Below are positions 36,016 to 48,700 of a DNA stretch of 64,000 nucleotides, in pieces (the first letter of the stretch is position 1; each line of letters begins with the position of its first letter). The notes under the pieces were generated by a model. That model did no database searches. It was not told where the DNA came from and was given only the letters and a program-made list of their open reading frames with translations. The translations under genes were made by a program, and so were the position numbers. The stretch is from Paralvinella palmiformis (taxonomy: Eukaryota > Annelida > Polychaeta > Terebellida > Alvinellidae): NCBI GenBank assembly GCA_025642065.1, contig JAODUP010000487.1, positions 62,001-126,000 on the forward strand, written 5' to 3'.

Positions 36016-36393
36016 TTAAATTATGACCACTATATCAAGGATAGTTGAACTAAATCGGTTCCTTGCATAGAAGTAAAATATTTTATCTTCAAAACTACTT
36101 GAGTAGAAGCTAGAACAGTTTAAAATTCTTAAATTAGCAAACTTAAAATTAGTTCTTAAAGGTAATACGAGGTAAGTGTATGAAGCAGATTTGCAGTAAA
36201 TGCGGACCTTTAATGGCGTCGAGATAGTCCTAGTCGCCCCAAAATGTGTGGACACGTCGTATACTAACTGACATCCACCTGTACGACCTTCGTCCAACGG
36301 ATACACCGTCTTTATGGAATTATTCCTGGCCATGTTCGTATTATATCGATTCGGTTTCCAAAGAAAGAGTTCGTTACAAAAAAAATTGAGCAT
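36016..36393 (-). CDS. Hypothetical 125-codon frame beside the lectin gene
   Basis: An ATG-initiated minus-strand frame about 175 bp downstream of the lectin stop. The middle ('PLDEGRTGGCQLVYDVSTHF') has ordinary composition, while the last third is rich in Phe, Tyr and Ser. No domain recognised, no signal peptide, and no clear splice signals. It may be chance, or part of the lectin's 3' untranslated region. Confidence 0.2.
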   Translation of the reverse strand: MLNFFCNELFLWKPNRYNTNMARNNSIKTVYPLDEGRTGGCQLVYDVSTHFGATRTISTPLKVRIYCKSASYTYLVLPLRTNFKFANLRILNCSSFYSSSFEDKIFYFYARNRFSSTILDIVVII

Positions 36394-36568
36394 AGACTTT
36401 GGGCTGGCTAGAAAGTGACGTTACTTGAGACAAACCTACTCGGGTAGAATTTAATTAGGTGACGGGGTGGGATTGTTGATTAGGCTATAATTGCAGCTAG
36501 AAAAATGCTCCTCAGTTGAAGTGCCGAGGTCACTAGTATATGCACTATCTTCTAATATTTACATTATA

Positions 36569-37322
36569 TCAGTTCAGCAATTCTAAGTACATCCAACCAT
36601 CGACTGTCTTTCTGACAGCATAATAATCCCCTGCTGTGGCAGTCATCAGTCTACAGACGCCAGCGTTAGACTGGTCTCCTGGCATGAAATTGATGGACAG
36701 GCAGACGCGTCTTTGGATACATCCCTGGAGGCATTCTACAATACTACGAGCGTAGATCACTTCTATGACACGGCTCTCCAGATACAACGCCGGCTTGATA
36801 CTGGCAACTGCAGTGGCGGCGCCGACTGAAATAATTACCATTCGGTTTCCGTCACAAAAAATATACTCGAAACATCCCGGAGTAGAAAGTACAAATGAAA
36901 GAGTAGCGTTTTCTTGTTTACCTTTTGTGGTTCGCATACGAAACTCGCATACGAATCTGCGCTGCCGGGTAATAGAGATGTCGTCCCACATCCCGAAATG
37001 GGCATTGTTAGGACCAAGCATGGTGCATACGTCAGAATCGCCATAATTATCCGGTCCTCCCGCTGCCCAGTTGCGGTAGGCCAAGGGACTTCCATCGACC
37101 CACACAAAGACCGATTCCTCATCAATATCATCCAGTCCTATAAAAGCGGCCGATATGTTCTTACCGGTATTTCGGTGATACTGGAGATAGAAGGATATAT
37201 CAACGAATAAATATTTACTAATAAATTTCCTTTGTTCTTTTCTTTTTAATATCTACGATGAGTTGTTGCGGCCAGCGTGAAGAATAGTAAGTGATGCTCT
37301 TGTTTGATCTCGGCGATGGTGG

Positions 37323-37378
<56 letters not shown>

Positions 37379-37877
37379 TATATATATATATTACCGAGGA
37401 AAACATCCAGCAAGCACAGCAATTAGTTGGATTCGATCCCAGAACCGGAGCTTAGCACAGCATTACTCCACCCACTTAGCTAACGGAACGAGCGTTCCGT
37501 TATTAAGAACCAAGTTTATCGATGACGTCAATCGTCTATATCGGGTATTAAAATAAACGACCAGAACTCACGATGAGAAACAATTCCTTGATGAAATCGT
37601 TTTCGCTTTCGCCGGAAATGATTACTAAATCGCCGCTCTCGGCCCGACAGATCAATCTGGCCACCCAATAGGATCGTGTTCTGAAACAAAATGACAAACA
37701 AGTCGTCAGATTATACCAATTCGGCTTTAATTCTTAGACTACTGCCTACGATGGGGATACTCACTCGCTAGACAGATTGTAACAGGATCCGTCGTATTCG
37801 TACCACAATTCGGGACAGCCGCTGATCGAGTAAGCCCAGCAACGGACGACCAGAGATAAGGCGAATGCGTACTTCAT
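36569..37877 (-). CDS. Secreted C-type lectin with PAN-like tail
   Basis: Exons 37765-37877, 37572-37680, 36922-37180 and 36569-36825, with phases 2, 0 and 1 that fit. All introns are GT-AG (84, 391 and 96 bp). Spliced length is 245 residues. Residues 1 to about 20 are a signal peptide (MKYAFALSLVVRCWAYSISG), so it is probably secreted. A C-type lectin domain follows, from 'CPELWYEYDGSCY' through 'GLDDID' and 'VWVDGSPLAYRNW' to 'MWDDIS' and 'RFVCEF', with Cys21, Cys32, Cys49, Cys126 and Cys152. The sugar-binding tripeptide position reads GPD instead of EPN or QPD and the WND position reads WDD, so calcium-dependent sugar binding is possible but of unknown specificity. The last ~80 residues ('SIVECLQGCIQRRVCLSINF') look like a PAN/apple domain. 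The 96-bp third intron is stop-free and a multiple of three; read through, the protein would be 277 residues. Confidence 0.9.
37337..37492 (-). repeat. (TA)n and SINE relic in lectin intron 2
   Basis: (CA)n/(TA)n at 37323-37391. Then, on the minus strand, a tRNA-like head with 'ttagctaagtgggtggag' and the B box 'gggatcgaatcc' at about 37414-37492. Confidence 0.65.
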
Positions 37878-38209
37878 TTCTTCGCTTTCCGGCTCGATCC
37901 ATTGACATCCGGTAACGAGAGGGATGTTCGCCGCTTGACGAAGCGGTTACGGACTCTGACACAATCCGCAGTACGTCTGGTCGGTGGTTAACGTAGGACG
38001 TTTAGCTACCGACATATAGTGCAGCTTCGCTCTTCGTCGGCATTCACGACCCATGGGCCAATTATTATCCGATCGGCAAAAGACCAGCCGTCGTTTTATA
38101 AACAAACTGGAATGCGGCGGGGGGAGGGTCCCCCGCGTATGGATTTCTCCCTTCGTTGAACGATGTTGCGGAAAGAAAAAAAATGACACCTTGCATACTC
38201 GCAAATAGA

Positions 38210-39534
38210 AACTCCAGTGGAGACGATACGATATGGATGTCTACATTACGGTTACGTAGCTACCCTGGAGATAATTATCCTGCTTCCGTTAGTTGATTAG
38301 GATGCAGCTTCGAAGGAGCAGAGATCTATCAACGGAAGTGCGAGCGGATCGTCGGCTCAATGGGGGGAATCTTTCGTTACAAGCTTTGGTAATCTCGTGT
38401 GTATTTACACTGAAGTCTCATAAAAATATCATTTATCTATATAACGCCAAAACTTTGGGATGAGAATTGTTTAGATGAGCAGCTAGCTCCGGTTATTTAC
38501 TGTAATATTTGCGCTGTTGATGTTATGGCGGTTCTTCCACGGATTGGTTATGGCGTCAATTGAATGTCACATGATTTAATCCGGTGCTAATACCAGTATC
38601 TACTGATGGATGTTCCCAATTTAAACGAGACAGACGTTCTGTCAGTTCGTCTAAATATTATTAATTCCCGATAGCAGAATAAGGCCTATATTATCAGTGT
38701 GACTCACATTTCCCTGGAATTGTCACTCTGACATGCCTGAATTGGATGGTTACGGTAAAATAGCTATTTGGCAGCTATTCTCTGACATTCGCAGCGGCGG
38801 ACCTAGAATTGTTTAGGTGGAGGGGTCTAAACAAGGGCGAAGCCATTATGCGAGACACAAAGTTCAGAGGAGGAGTTGGGCAAGGGAGAAAATTGGAAAT
38901 CAGATAATACTTAAATGTCTTCCGAAGCACTACAACATCCAAATTTTTAAAGTGTATACTGTGCATACATACTGGCAAAAGTAGACATACCTGTGAAGAA
39001 AGACCCATTGTATGAGACTTGATGATTGGTTCAGTGTATATACAGATGGTAAGGATTATTGAACTAGTCTAAAAGGCAGGCTTTGAACAAACGCTTATGG
39101 TGTTATTTAATGATCCTATCTACAGTTTGCTTGGAATTGGTGTGTTTACTGTAATGTATTTTCATTAATGTTAAGGGAAGAAAACCTCGTGCTAGCCATC
39201 CAGCTCCTCAAATGGCTTTCGATTAGCCTCAACACGGAGAAACTACGCTTTGCTTTCGCAGATATGGCAGACAAAATACATCCTAATACCAGTCATATTC
39301 TGATAATCGGAAATATATCTGGATCTAGGGATAATAAAGATTTCATCAAAGTATCAGGTAGAACGCCTTTGCCAAACTGCCTGGATCACATATTGAACCA
39401 TCTGTATACCTCGTTATCTAATGACTTCGGAGTTGGCAGGTCGTCATGCCATCATTCAAATTGATCTGGGGAAGGCAACCCTAGTTTGACAGTTAAAGAT
39501 GGTATTAGACTCCGCAAAGCAGTTGTCTGCAGAG
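38210..39534. other. Intergenic, no gene seen
   Basis: Less AT-rich next to the lectin promoter side, then ordinary. A plus-strand frame at 39168-39464 ('LVLAIQLLKWLSISLNTEKL') matches nothing I know. Confidence 0.45.
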
Positions 39535-39770
39535 AAACGGTTCAAAAAATTAAAAAAAACCCCTTTGGCCATAAACAAAATAAGGTTTTTTCCAAAAAGG
39601 GGGACCACCGGTTTTTTTCCCCCTAAAGCTTTTTTTAAAGAAAATTTTTTTTGGCAAACCCCAAAAAAAATTTTTTGGGGCTTTTCCCAATTTCCACCCC
39701 CCCAATTTAATTTTTTAAACCCCCCAAAAAATAATAAAAAAGTAGAAATTTAAAACCAATTTTTTCGGTT
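39535..39770. other. Homopolymer-inflated sequence, likely assembly error
   Basis: Nearly every base is part of a run of 3-9 identical bases ('aaaaaaaacccctttggcc', 'ttttttggggcttttccc'). This texture differs from microsatellites and from the rest of the window except 61735-61885. It fits poor consensus base-calling rather than biology. Do not interpret frames here. Confidence 0.7.
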
Positions 39771-40123
39771 GGTTTTGTTGTTCGGGGAGAATCCCCAGGC
39801 TGTCGCTTAATCAGCACAGCCCCTATGTTGGAGTGGTTGAGAACCCCCCCCCACCACTCACAGGGGAGCAGTACGGAAAGATGGAGCCGAAATACCCCGA
39901 GGGTGGTCACTGCCGGAGTGTTTTACGTCCTCAGGGGTTTTTAACGTCCCCCTTTATTTTAAATAATTCAGTGGAGACGGCAGCGCCATTTAACGTGGTC
40001 AGCCACCCACGATGTAGTGAGCCGAGAAATTAATCCCTGGAAAGTTTCGACCTCTTACGGGGTTCGAACCTGCGACCGTTGGCACCAAGTGCCGACTGCT
40101 TAACCGCTAGGCCACCGGAGCTC
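39771..40123 (-). mobile_element. SINE-B, copy 1
   Basis: About 350 bp. On the minus strand it begins 'gagctccggtggcctagcgg' (A box) with the B box 'ggttcgaaccccg' about 50 bases later. The tail ends 'gattctccccgaacaacaaa'. It is nearly identical to 51234-51597 throughout. Its left end runs into the damaged consensus above, so no target duplication can be read. Confidence 0.9.
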
Positions 40124-40129
40124 ACTTCA

Positions 40130-41250
40130 CACATTTTTCGGCATGTAACAATGTATATATATAGTGAAAAGGTTTATTTCTCCAATCGTCGAGGTTTGGA
40201 GTTATATATATATATTGTAGTTCACAATCAGGTATCTACCAAATCACAACCACTTCACTAACATTTAACTGTTAGTGATAGAACAATTTACGTTGCTTAA
40301 GGGACTATATATTAAAGTGAAAGATCAATATTTTATGTCAGCCCATCTCACCTGCCCCTGAAATCGATATTAAAAATAGGTTTGTTCCAATCGTACATGG
40401 GACGGGTTTTTATATGGGCTCCCGCTACTAAATCTATTCCTTAATAAATATGGATTATTATTTTTTGTTACTACTACATGCACGTGGGATTAGCACAAAT
40501 TATAAGCAGTAGTTCAGCAGCTCTAACAAAAAAGCAAACACTCCAGAAACATTTATTATTGTGACCAATACAACACTCATAACAAAACCAACATATATAC
40601 AATCAAAGAACTGACAACATGACTTATTGTAATTAATCTCATATTCTGCCATTAAGAAATCGAGTTTAGTAAATTTTCCAGTCTCAAGTTTCATAATGAG
40701 GGAGCATCACAGAATATAACATGCATGATTAAACTACTTCACTTATGAGAAGCAGAAGACACAAATAAACAGACAACAAAAATTATAGTCATACTTCTTT
40801 TAGCAGTTGGAAGTGCGATATAGCATCCAGTATTTGTTTAATTTACGTAATGAATGCTAAAATACTAGTCAAGTGTATAATGCATTTATGCAAATAAAAT
40901 AATAATATTAACAAAATAAAATCCTTTACAGCTATTATACGACTTTTTGTTACGAAAACAATATCAACAGTTGTGATCAACATGCATCACACTTGATGAG
41001 TAACATAAGCAATAACAATGTGTTTTATTGACAATCTGTCAAGTTCACATCTTTAAAAAACAGGTTCTTTCAAAATCTCAACTAAATACCCAAATAACAA
41101 TTGTATAATAAAAACAACAGTAATAATAATAATAATGAAATAAAATAATTATCTGAGAATTATCTTCCGTACAAACATTTCTGAAAAAGTCATCACCGAA
41201 GAAATTATTTTGTTACAATTTTTGGCAATATTGTGATTTTTTCCAACCTT
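40130..41250. other. 3' flank of the carotenoid oxygenase gene
   Basis: AT-rich, presumably 3' untranslated region close to 41250 and then intergenic. No other gene recognised. Confidence 0.45.
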
Positions 41251-41259
41251 CTTGTGACA

Positions 41260-42740
41260 TTATTTCTGAATGTCAGCAAAGATTCCATGAAATGAGATTG
41301 GAATGTTGATGTCAGCAGGAACCTCGGCGCGGGCAATTTCGCTGAATGTTTTAGCATCCAATACAAGAAGGAATGATTGCAAATCATCCTTCAGTCTGAT
41401 TACAGGTGATAAGATAATGCCTGAAAAATAGATCAATCTCATTAACCTCTCTACCTGTTAACATTAATAATATAGGCAACTAGCTATATGTTACATACCG
41501 GAATGAATGAGTCCAAGAAAATATTATTTCCAGGACAAAATTACCATTTTCCAGGAAAAAGTAAACAAGATTTAAAGGTAATAAATCAAGATATGTGCAA
41601 AAAAGCATATCATATTTATTCAATATATGATCGATTATTGAAATTTTTATGGTACAGCCTCCTCCTCAAACCTTCTAGCTGTCTTATTTTTACAGGCAAT
41701 ATTTATTCCAGGACATTTCCTGATTTTGTCAAATTCAATGACATTTCCAGGACCTGGAAAATGAATTTGTTATTTTCCAGGTTTTCCAGGATGCATGGGA
41801 GTTCTGTTATTCGCTGTATTATAATAATAAAAAGATGCTATATTGCCACAGACACTTCATAAATTTATTTAATATCAAGTACTTATAAATATCCATCTAT
41901 TAATCCTACATGAAGTATATTTATTTCAGTCGAATTTCTTAATCATGGCATTGGACACAAGTCAGATATATGGTCGAGAGGGAAACAAATCCCACGAAGA
42001 CAGACACGTGCCAGGGTCAAACTCACAACCTGGAGAGTTCCAGCACAGTGCTATAACCAATGCACCACTGGCAGGCCCAAATATACTTAAATAAACAGAT
42101 AAAAAAGTACCATCATCCTCTTTGGTTCCTTCTGGATCAGCAACAAACACTGGCTCTCCGGGGTAATAATTATCCTCAGACCAAAAGGTCATCGTCTTGT
42201 TCAAGACATCTACCTTGATCAGCTGGAAACGGCAGTGCATACATTTGAATCATTATCTAGTGATGTTAACTGCTGTGTTTTAGGTTTGTTTCTTCACTAG
42301 GTTAAAATCACTGGGGTAAAAACAATTCTTTTTATCACCATTAAATATATGAGCTCAATATTGACAAACAGTATTAAATCAAGCCACCCACCGGTGCTTG
42401 AACACTGGAATAATAATAATAATAGGAAATAAAGAAATAATGGTTTTACTAAACTACATAAGAATACAAACAGACAATATTAGATGTAACGACATCATCT
42501 AAGTAATACTAGTCTTCAGGATCTAAGCTACAAAATGAAATTGATGCATTTTGGACTTCAAAACCCACATTTACCTTGTTAACGCTGTTCTTGTCTGTAT
42601 ATGCACCATATGCATAGCTATATTTATGACCATTATACTTCTCATAATGTATGCGTGGCAGTTCAATATCTGTCGAGTAAGTGAATGGTTTGGGTTGATT
42701 GAACATCTGTTACATATTAAATCTATTATACAACACAGAC

Positions 42741-42773
<33 letters not shown>

Positions 42774-45700
42774 ACATAAAACAGACCTAAACATAATACT
42801 TAGAATTCTAAATCTAATTATGTAATGTCTGTGAAATGTTGCTAGCTAGTTTATTATCACCTGATAATAGCGAGAGAAAACTAGCAGAGATTAATCAACC
42901 ATTCATGATAATATTCCAATTAGACCAGACCCTGTCTATATTTTAATGTATTGTTTAAACATCAACGGAATATAAAAATATGTTGATGGATAACACATTT
43001 CATCACAATAACTTAATCCATTTTTGTCAAATAATGAACACACACACACACACACAGACAGATAAATATGAATGTTTATGAGGGCAATAAACACTTTCAA
43101 ACAACTAAAAACTATTTTTGCCTGTTTGAGATTAGAAATAGGTTTTGGGTTTTCCAAAAAATAAATACTGAAATATGTATGTAAAATAAATCCATACAAC
43201 ATACAGGCATCAGATATACATTCAGGTATGCAGTACACTGTGCCATCATCCAGAGCTGTGGCTTCAGCTTTAGTGTATGGTAATGTCACTAAATTGACAT
43301 TACGCTGAAAAGACAAAGATGTACAACAATATTAATTTTGTTAAATGCGAAAATGCTCCCTACCAGTAACTTGATGAATTGCTTTGCAAAAATATACAAA
43401 TTAAAATTTCCTTGGTAAATGAATAAAATCCATCAACCTGTGGTTCCCTACAAAAAGAGAATATTTACGAGAAAAAGAAATTTTCTTGAACATATTTCCG
43501 AAATACAATCTATACGTTAAGCCGACATATGCTAATTTTTTTTACAGTAAACCTCGCACAATCCACTATGACACCGAAAGTGGCATAAATCTGTGCATCA
43601 CAGACCACACAGTACTAGACACTTACTTACCTTACTGACATGTAATGGCAGAATGAATCGTTTGAAAGTTGGTACTGGTACAGGATCATGATTCCTGATG
43701 CTCTCCAAGGTCAGATATCTCACTATATTACCATCATCATAGGCACAAACATCAACAACCAGCTGATGATCTTCCTCATATGCATTAATGTGATGGAAAA
43801 CAAAGAATGCCTTGGCTACGAACTGGAGCTCAACGACGGACCCAGTGAACTTGTGTAAAACGTGGAATTTCGTCTGAAACATGACAGCACCAATCTCATG
43901 ATTAACATATATTATCACAACATAACTCAATAATTAACAACTTTATTTTATCTGTATTGAAAGCCTGTTGATTCAAGTGTAAAGAGACCCGTAAAAAATA
44001 TGTTAATTAATCAGTAGTTTTATTTATCCACTGGCCCAGTAGTAAATGGAGCCCTTATGAGATTTGTAGATATTTCATTGAAATAACAGCTCTTCCATTA
44101 AAAAAAAGGCTAAAATAATGGTGTTTCGCTGCAGTTTAAAGCAGTGTTCCTTCTTTGCATTATACAGTCAGTTGTACCTTATCTATACTGAACTGGGAAT
44201 CAATAATATATTATTTTCCAAGACAAAATTACTATTTTCCAGGACAAAGTATACAAGATTTAAAGGTAATAAATTAAAGATAAGTGTGAAAAAGCATATC
44301 ATATTTGTTCATTGACATTTTTATGATACAGCCTCCTCCTCGCCCCTTCTGGCTGTTTGATACACCCACTTTTATTTAACTTTTAACTAACATAGGATAT
44401 CAAGACTTTGTACTGGGACTCTTTTTCTTCTACAATTGAAGTTCTCTTCTACAGGCAAAATATTTATTCATTGGCTTTTTCGTTTTAAGTGCATTTTTCT
44501 CACAGTGACAGGCAACATGGAAAATGAAATGTTTTATTTTCCAGGATGTATCCAAACCTTGTAACTTCAGATATTAAACCAGAAGTAATGGAGCAGGCAT
44601 GACTTTTGTGTATACATTTTCTCTGCCAGATGGATAATTGAAATATTGCTTATTTTATTATATTCAGCAGACGATATTTTTGCAGTGAAATACCTATAAT
44701 TTTTTAATACTGAATATGAGAAACTGTATTCATTCATTTGGTCATGTGTGATCAATCATGTTTAGACCAGATTGGCAACAAACGTTAATGGATCAAAACT
44801 GTAATTCACCAATTCATATCAGTTTTATAACATTACCTAAAGGTTTACGCAGCTATTTTTCCAAACTTTTACTGATCCGATCCACATTTCCATCTGGATG
44901 CCATTCTGGTTGCATTAAAAAAATTGACTTATGGGAACGCATGCAAGGTCCTTCTGCAGATGTTAATAATGGAATTATTTGTTAACCTTAAAACAGAAGT
45001 TATTCAAATTCTAATTATCACATACTTGTTCACTCTATAACATAATCAAACATAGCACTTGTTTATCAACAAGTAAGAAATAACTTATATGACACCTGAT
45101 GGTGAAATTTTTTCCATAAATCAGCATCATATTATGCAATAATCTATACAATAAGAATGAAGCTACCAAATATTCTTAAAGCACAACCTATATATAACAA
45201 CTATAACCTCAATCACTTTTCAATGCTATATAATATTCACCTAGCTGTTTAAGTCAACCAAAATTACTTTTTAACTTGTTCTTAATTATATTCATTTCCA
45301 CAACTGCTTTAGTTATGAACATTTTCACAATTTATATGTACAACACTTTAAAGTATTTGTCACAAATGAACAGGTTATGTGTTATTATTATTATGTTTAA
45401 TATAATATCTCTCGGGCGCCTCCGTGGTCTAGCGGTAGCGTGCTGGACCACAGATCACTACCACCCATGTTCGAATCCCAGCGTGGGCATATCTGAAGGT
45501 TGTTTCGTCTTTCACTTCATCTCATTACCTTTGGAGGTCGCTTGGCCCATTTAGCCTACCTTGTGCACAAAAGTGGCCGTAAAACATCATCATAATATAA
45601 TATCTCTCTGCCTGTAGCAATCATACACAGTATATCCTAAACATAATTGACGACTTCTTAACAGCTCTTTTGGTTATTTTATCAGTAAGTGGCTATGGTC

Positions 45701-48700
45701 TAGGCTGATATAAAATTGTGTGCAGAAAAATATACTGACATGTGATGATTGGTGTTTTACGGCCACTTTTGTGCACATGGTAGGCTAAATGGGCCGAGCG
45801 ACTTCCAAGGGTAATGAGACGAAACAACCTTCAGATATGCCCACGCCGGGATTCGAACACGGGTGGTAGTGATCTGTGGTCCAGCACACTACCGCTAGAC
45901 CACGGAGGCGCCCCATACTGACATGTGAGACTACTGGATAACAAGATACACTTCAGTGCACAAACATGAACATCATGTTATATTTGTACAAATAAGCTGT
46001 CTGTATTTATATGCACCGTATTTAAATTTATTAAAATTAACAAAATAATATTAAAATTGATCCCTATCTTTGAAATTACACTACACACCTTGTATTCATT
46101 ATAGTAATGCAGTGAGTCAAGCACAGACATCCCTGTCAAACGTCCGGTGCCTATTTCCAAGAAGTTGAATGCCATTGGCTGTTCTACAAAAACTATATAA
46201 TTCGGCGTCATACCAAAACTATGGAAGTAGCTGGGCATGAGTGGCCACTGGGTTGGAATGGAACCCACAATGATGGCATTTTTAATGGGGTTTGTATCAC
46301 CTGTTTAAAAAAAAATATGATTGGTATCACATCAGTAACAGATTAGTTTATTAAAATATTTAGACACTAAATGTTCAAGAACATTATAGCAATCAGTATT
46401 TGGTCAATAAAGATACATCACCTGGCTGTGGTGGCGGTATTTTTATAATCTTGTAGCTACTGTGTGCTGATACATGAGTACCCATGTTATATACTGTACC
46501 ATCCGGTTCCTTCATGGGATGTGCAGTTGCCATATGAACTGACACATATTTACGCCAGTCATCCTAGTTAACAGAGAACATATTTTGCATCAATTATGCC
46601 TCCCATCAGTTCTATGTAATATATAGAAATATATTTACAAGAATCCATGTTTTTGCATTAAGTTCAGTAGTAAGCCACTGGAGCTAAATCTATTTTCTCC
46701 TTATCAGTGAATCAAGATTTATTTGATTTAATGAGATGTAATATGCTTCTGGTTTGAGACATTATGCTGCATCTAGACATTGAACAAAACATAAATGTAG
46801 ATGCATGGATTCTTGTATAGCTCTATAGCTCCTATATAATAATAATAATAATTTAATAATGTGCCCTCACTAGCAGGCGCTATTCATAGGTGCTATACGG
46901 TGATACCCAAATAATTCTATAACGAAAATATGTTTCTATTTTCTAAGTCACAAAATATTCTTTATATGCCTTTTAACATGTTCATTTTTTAAATTATGTC
47001 TTCTAAATGATATCTTGTTATAGCAGAAGATAACTTAAAGAGAAAAAAGGGACATTCAAAACATGTACCAAAAAGGTAAGCCTAAAACATAATGTTACAA
47101 ATATCGGTGAACTTCCTTAGCTAAAGCTAAAACATGTAAATCACCACTGCTTGTACCTAATTCATATTCAATACAGAAAATATCACAAAAAGGGGCATAT
47201 ATATATATATATATATATTTATAATGCAGAATGATGTTAAAATATTTGCTTTAAGTGTACAAAGAAAATATCACATTCAACCTATAAACTATTTGACTTG
47301 AGCAAACAAAACCAGGAGAACATCCTTCATTGTGTCATCAATCCATCGCTGTAGGTAAATCTATGATCATTTGTTGACCTATCCAAGCCAAAGCTCAATA
47401 AAAGTAATTTTAGCATTATCATTAATGCTAACTGATCTTCATACTAAAGAACAGTGTTAGTAATAATTAAAGCTTCAAACACGTACCTTGTGTATACGAG
47501 CCAGTGTTGTGGGGTCAATCTGGTTCATTACTGGTGTCTCTGTTAATACATAAAGCTGGTCAGCAAGTAACATGAAATTCACACAATCATTGTCTGTGAG
47601 GTCTGCTGACTCGAGAAAATAAGAAAAATATCTGGAAAAGTAATTCAGCAGATCAGCCAAAGTTATTTTAAGCAACAGATTAAAAAATAAAGAAAACGGG
47701 TTTTGAAGCTTAAATAACTTTTCTGTACATATAAAATTAAATGACACTAGTCTTTTTCTTTTACAGAGAAAAAGGAAATATCTTACTGATTTGATTAACT
47801 AAAATTACCTGCGATTCAAAAAGTTATACAACTGCCTCAAACAATTAAAAATCCACGTATTATCCGAATGGTTTACAAACAATTTTTTTTCCACAAGCTT
47901 GATTAGATTTTGCTGTAACCCCCTCCCCACCCCATATAAAAACAGACTTCGATGTTAGAAACAAGAACTAAATGTTTCAAATTTCTATTATTTTTCTTTT
48001 AAAAGCTACTAATGCCACTTGTTATATCCTAAAGATAGTCACAGATGGCACCAGTAGTGACTTTCATGGTCTTTCACTAACGCGTATTGTTTGTTTGTTT
48101 TATTATGTATAAATTACACATGCAAATTTATATGTATACAGCAGTATACAATACATATTACAAGTATAAAAACCAAGGAGGATATGCATAAAGCAGAACT
48201 ATTTCCATTGTGACCCTCTAAATATAATTTTTTTAAAGTGGCAAATATGTGGATGGATGAATGAATCAATGAGCGATTACTGGTCACTTGGTTTTGTTAT
48301 AAAAATCATCTGTTTGCTTTCCCCAGCTTATTGTTTGTATGTTTGTGAAAATGATGATAATTATTGATGAGCCCTTATTAATATTACCTTTTAAACAAAG
48401 ACTTGCATGGATCAGGATGACCAACAACTCCAAACTCTGTCACCACAATACGATTTGCTGCCTTGTTTCTCTTGTATGTGTCACTATCTAAGAGTTTATT
48501 GCGATATGACACCTGGCCATCTTTGATGATGTACTGATGTAGAACAGCCATACCATCAAACAGGTGTACCCCTTCATCATGACCAAACCTATAACGCCCA
48601 GGACCATTACGATATAGAGTACCTTTTAGCCAGTCAGGCAGTGTACCTGCACAAATAAATAAACAGAACCTTTTACTTAACAAACAACACTTAATCTCTT

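Noticed and set aside
36765..37210. Plus-strand frames over the lectin gene
   Set aside because: Shadows of the minus-strand exons, which have domain matches and splice signals.
39499..39753. 84-codon Phe/Pro/Lys-rich frame
   Set aside because: It lies in the homopolymer-inflated patch, where frame and sequence are unreliable.
45746..45914. Possible hammerhead ribozyme core ('aatgagacgaaac') in SINE-A
   Set aside because: The CTGATGAG part and a stem II are lacking; other copies do not keep the string.
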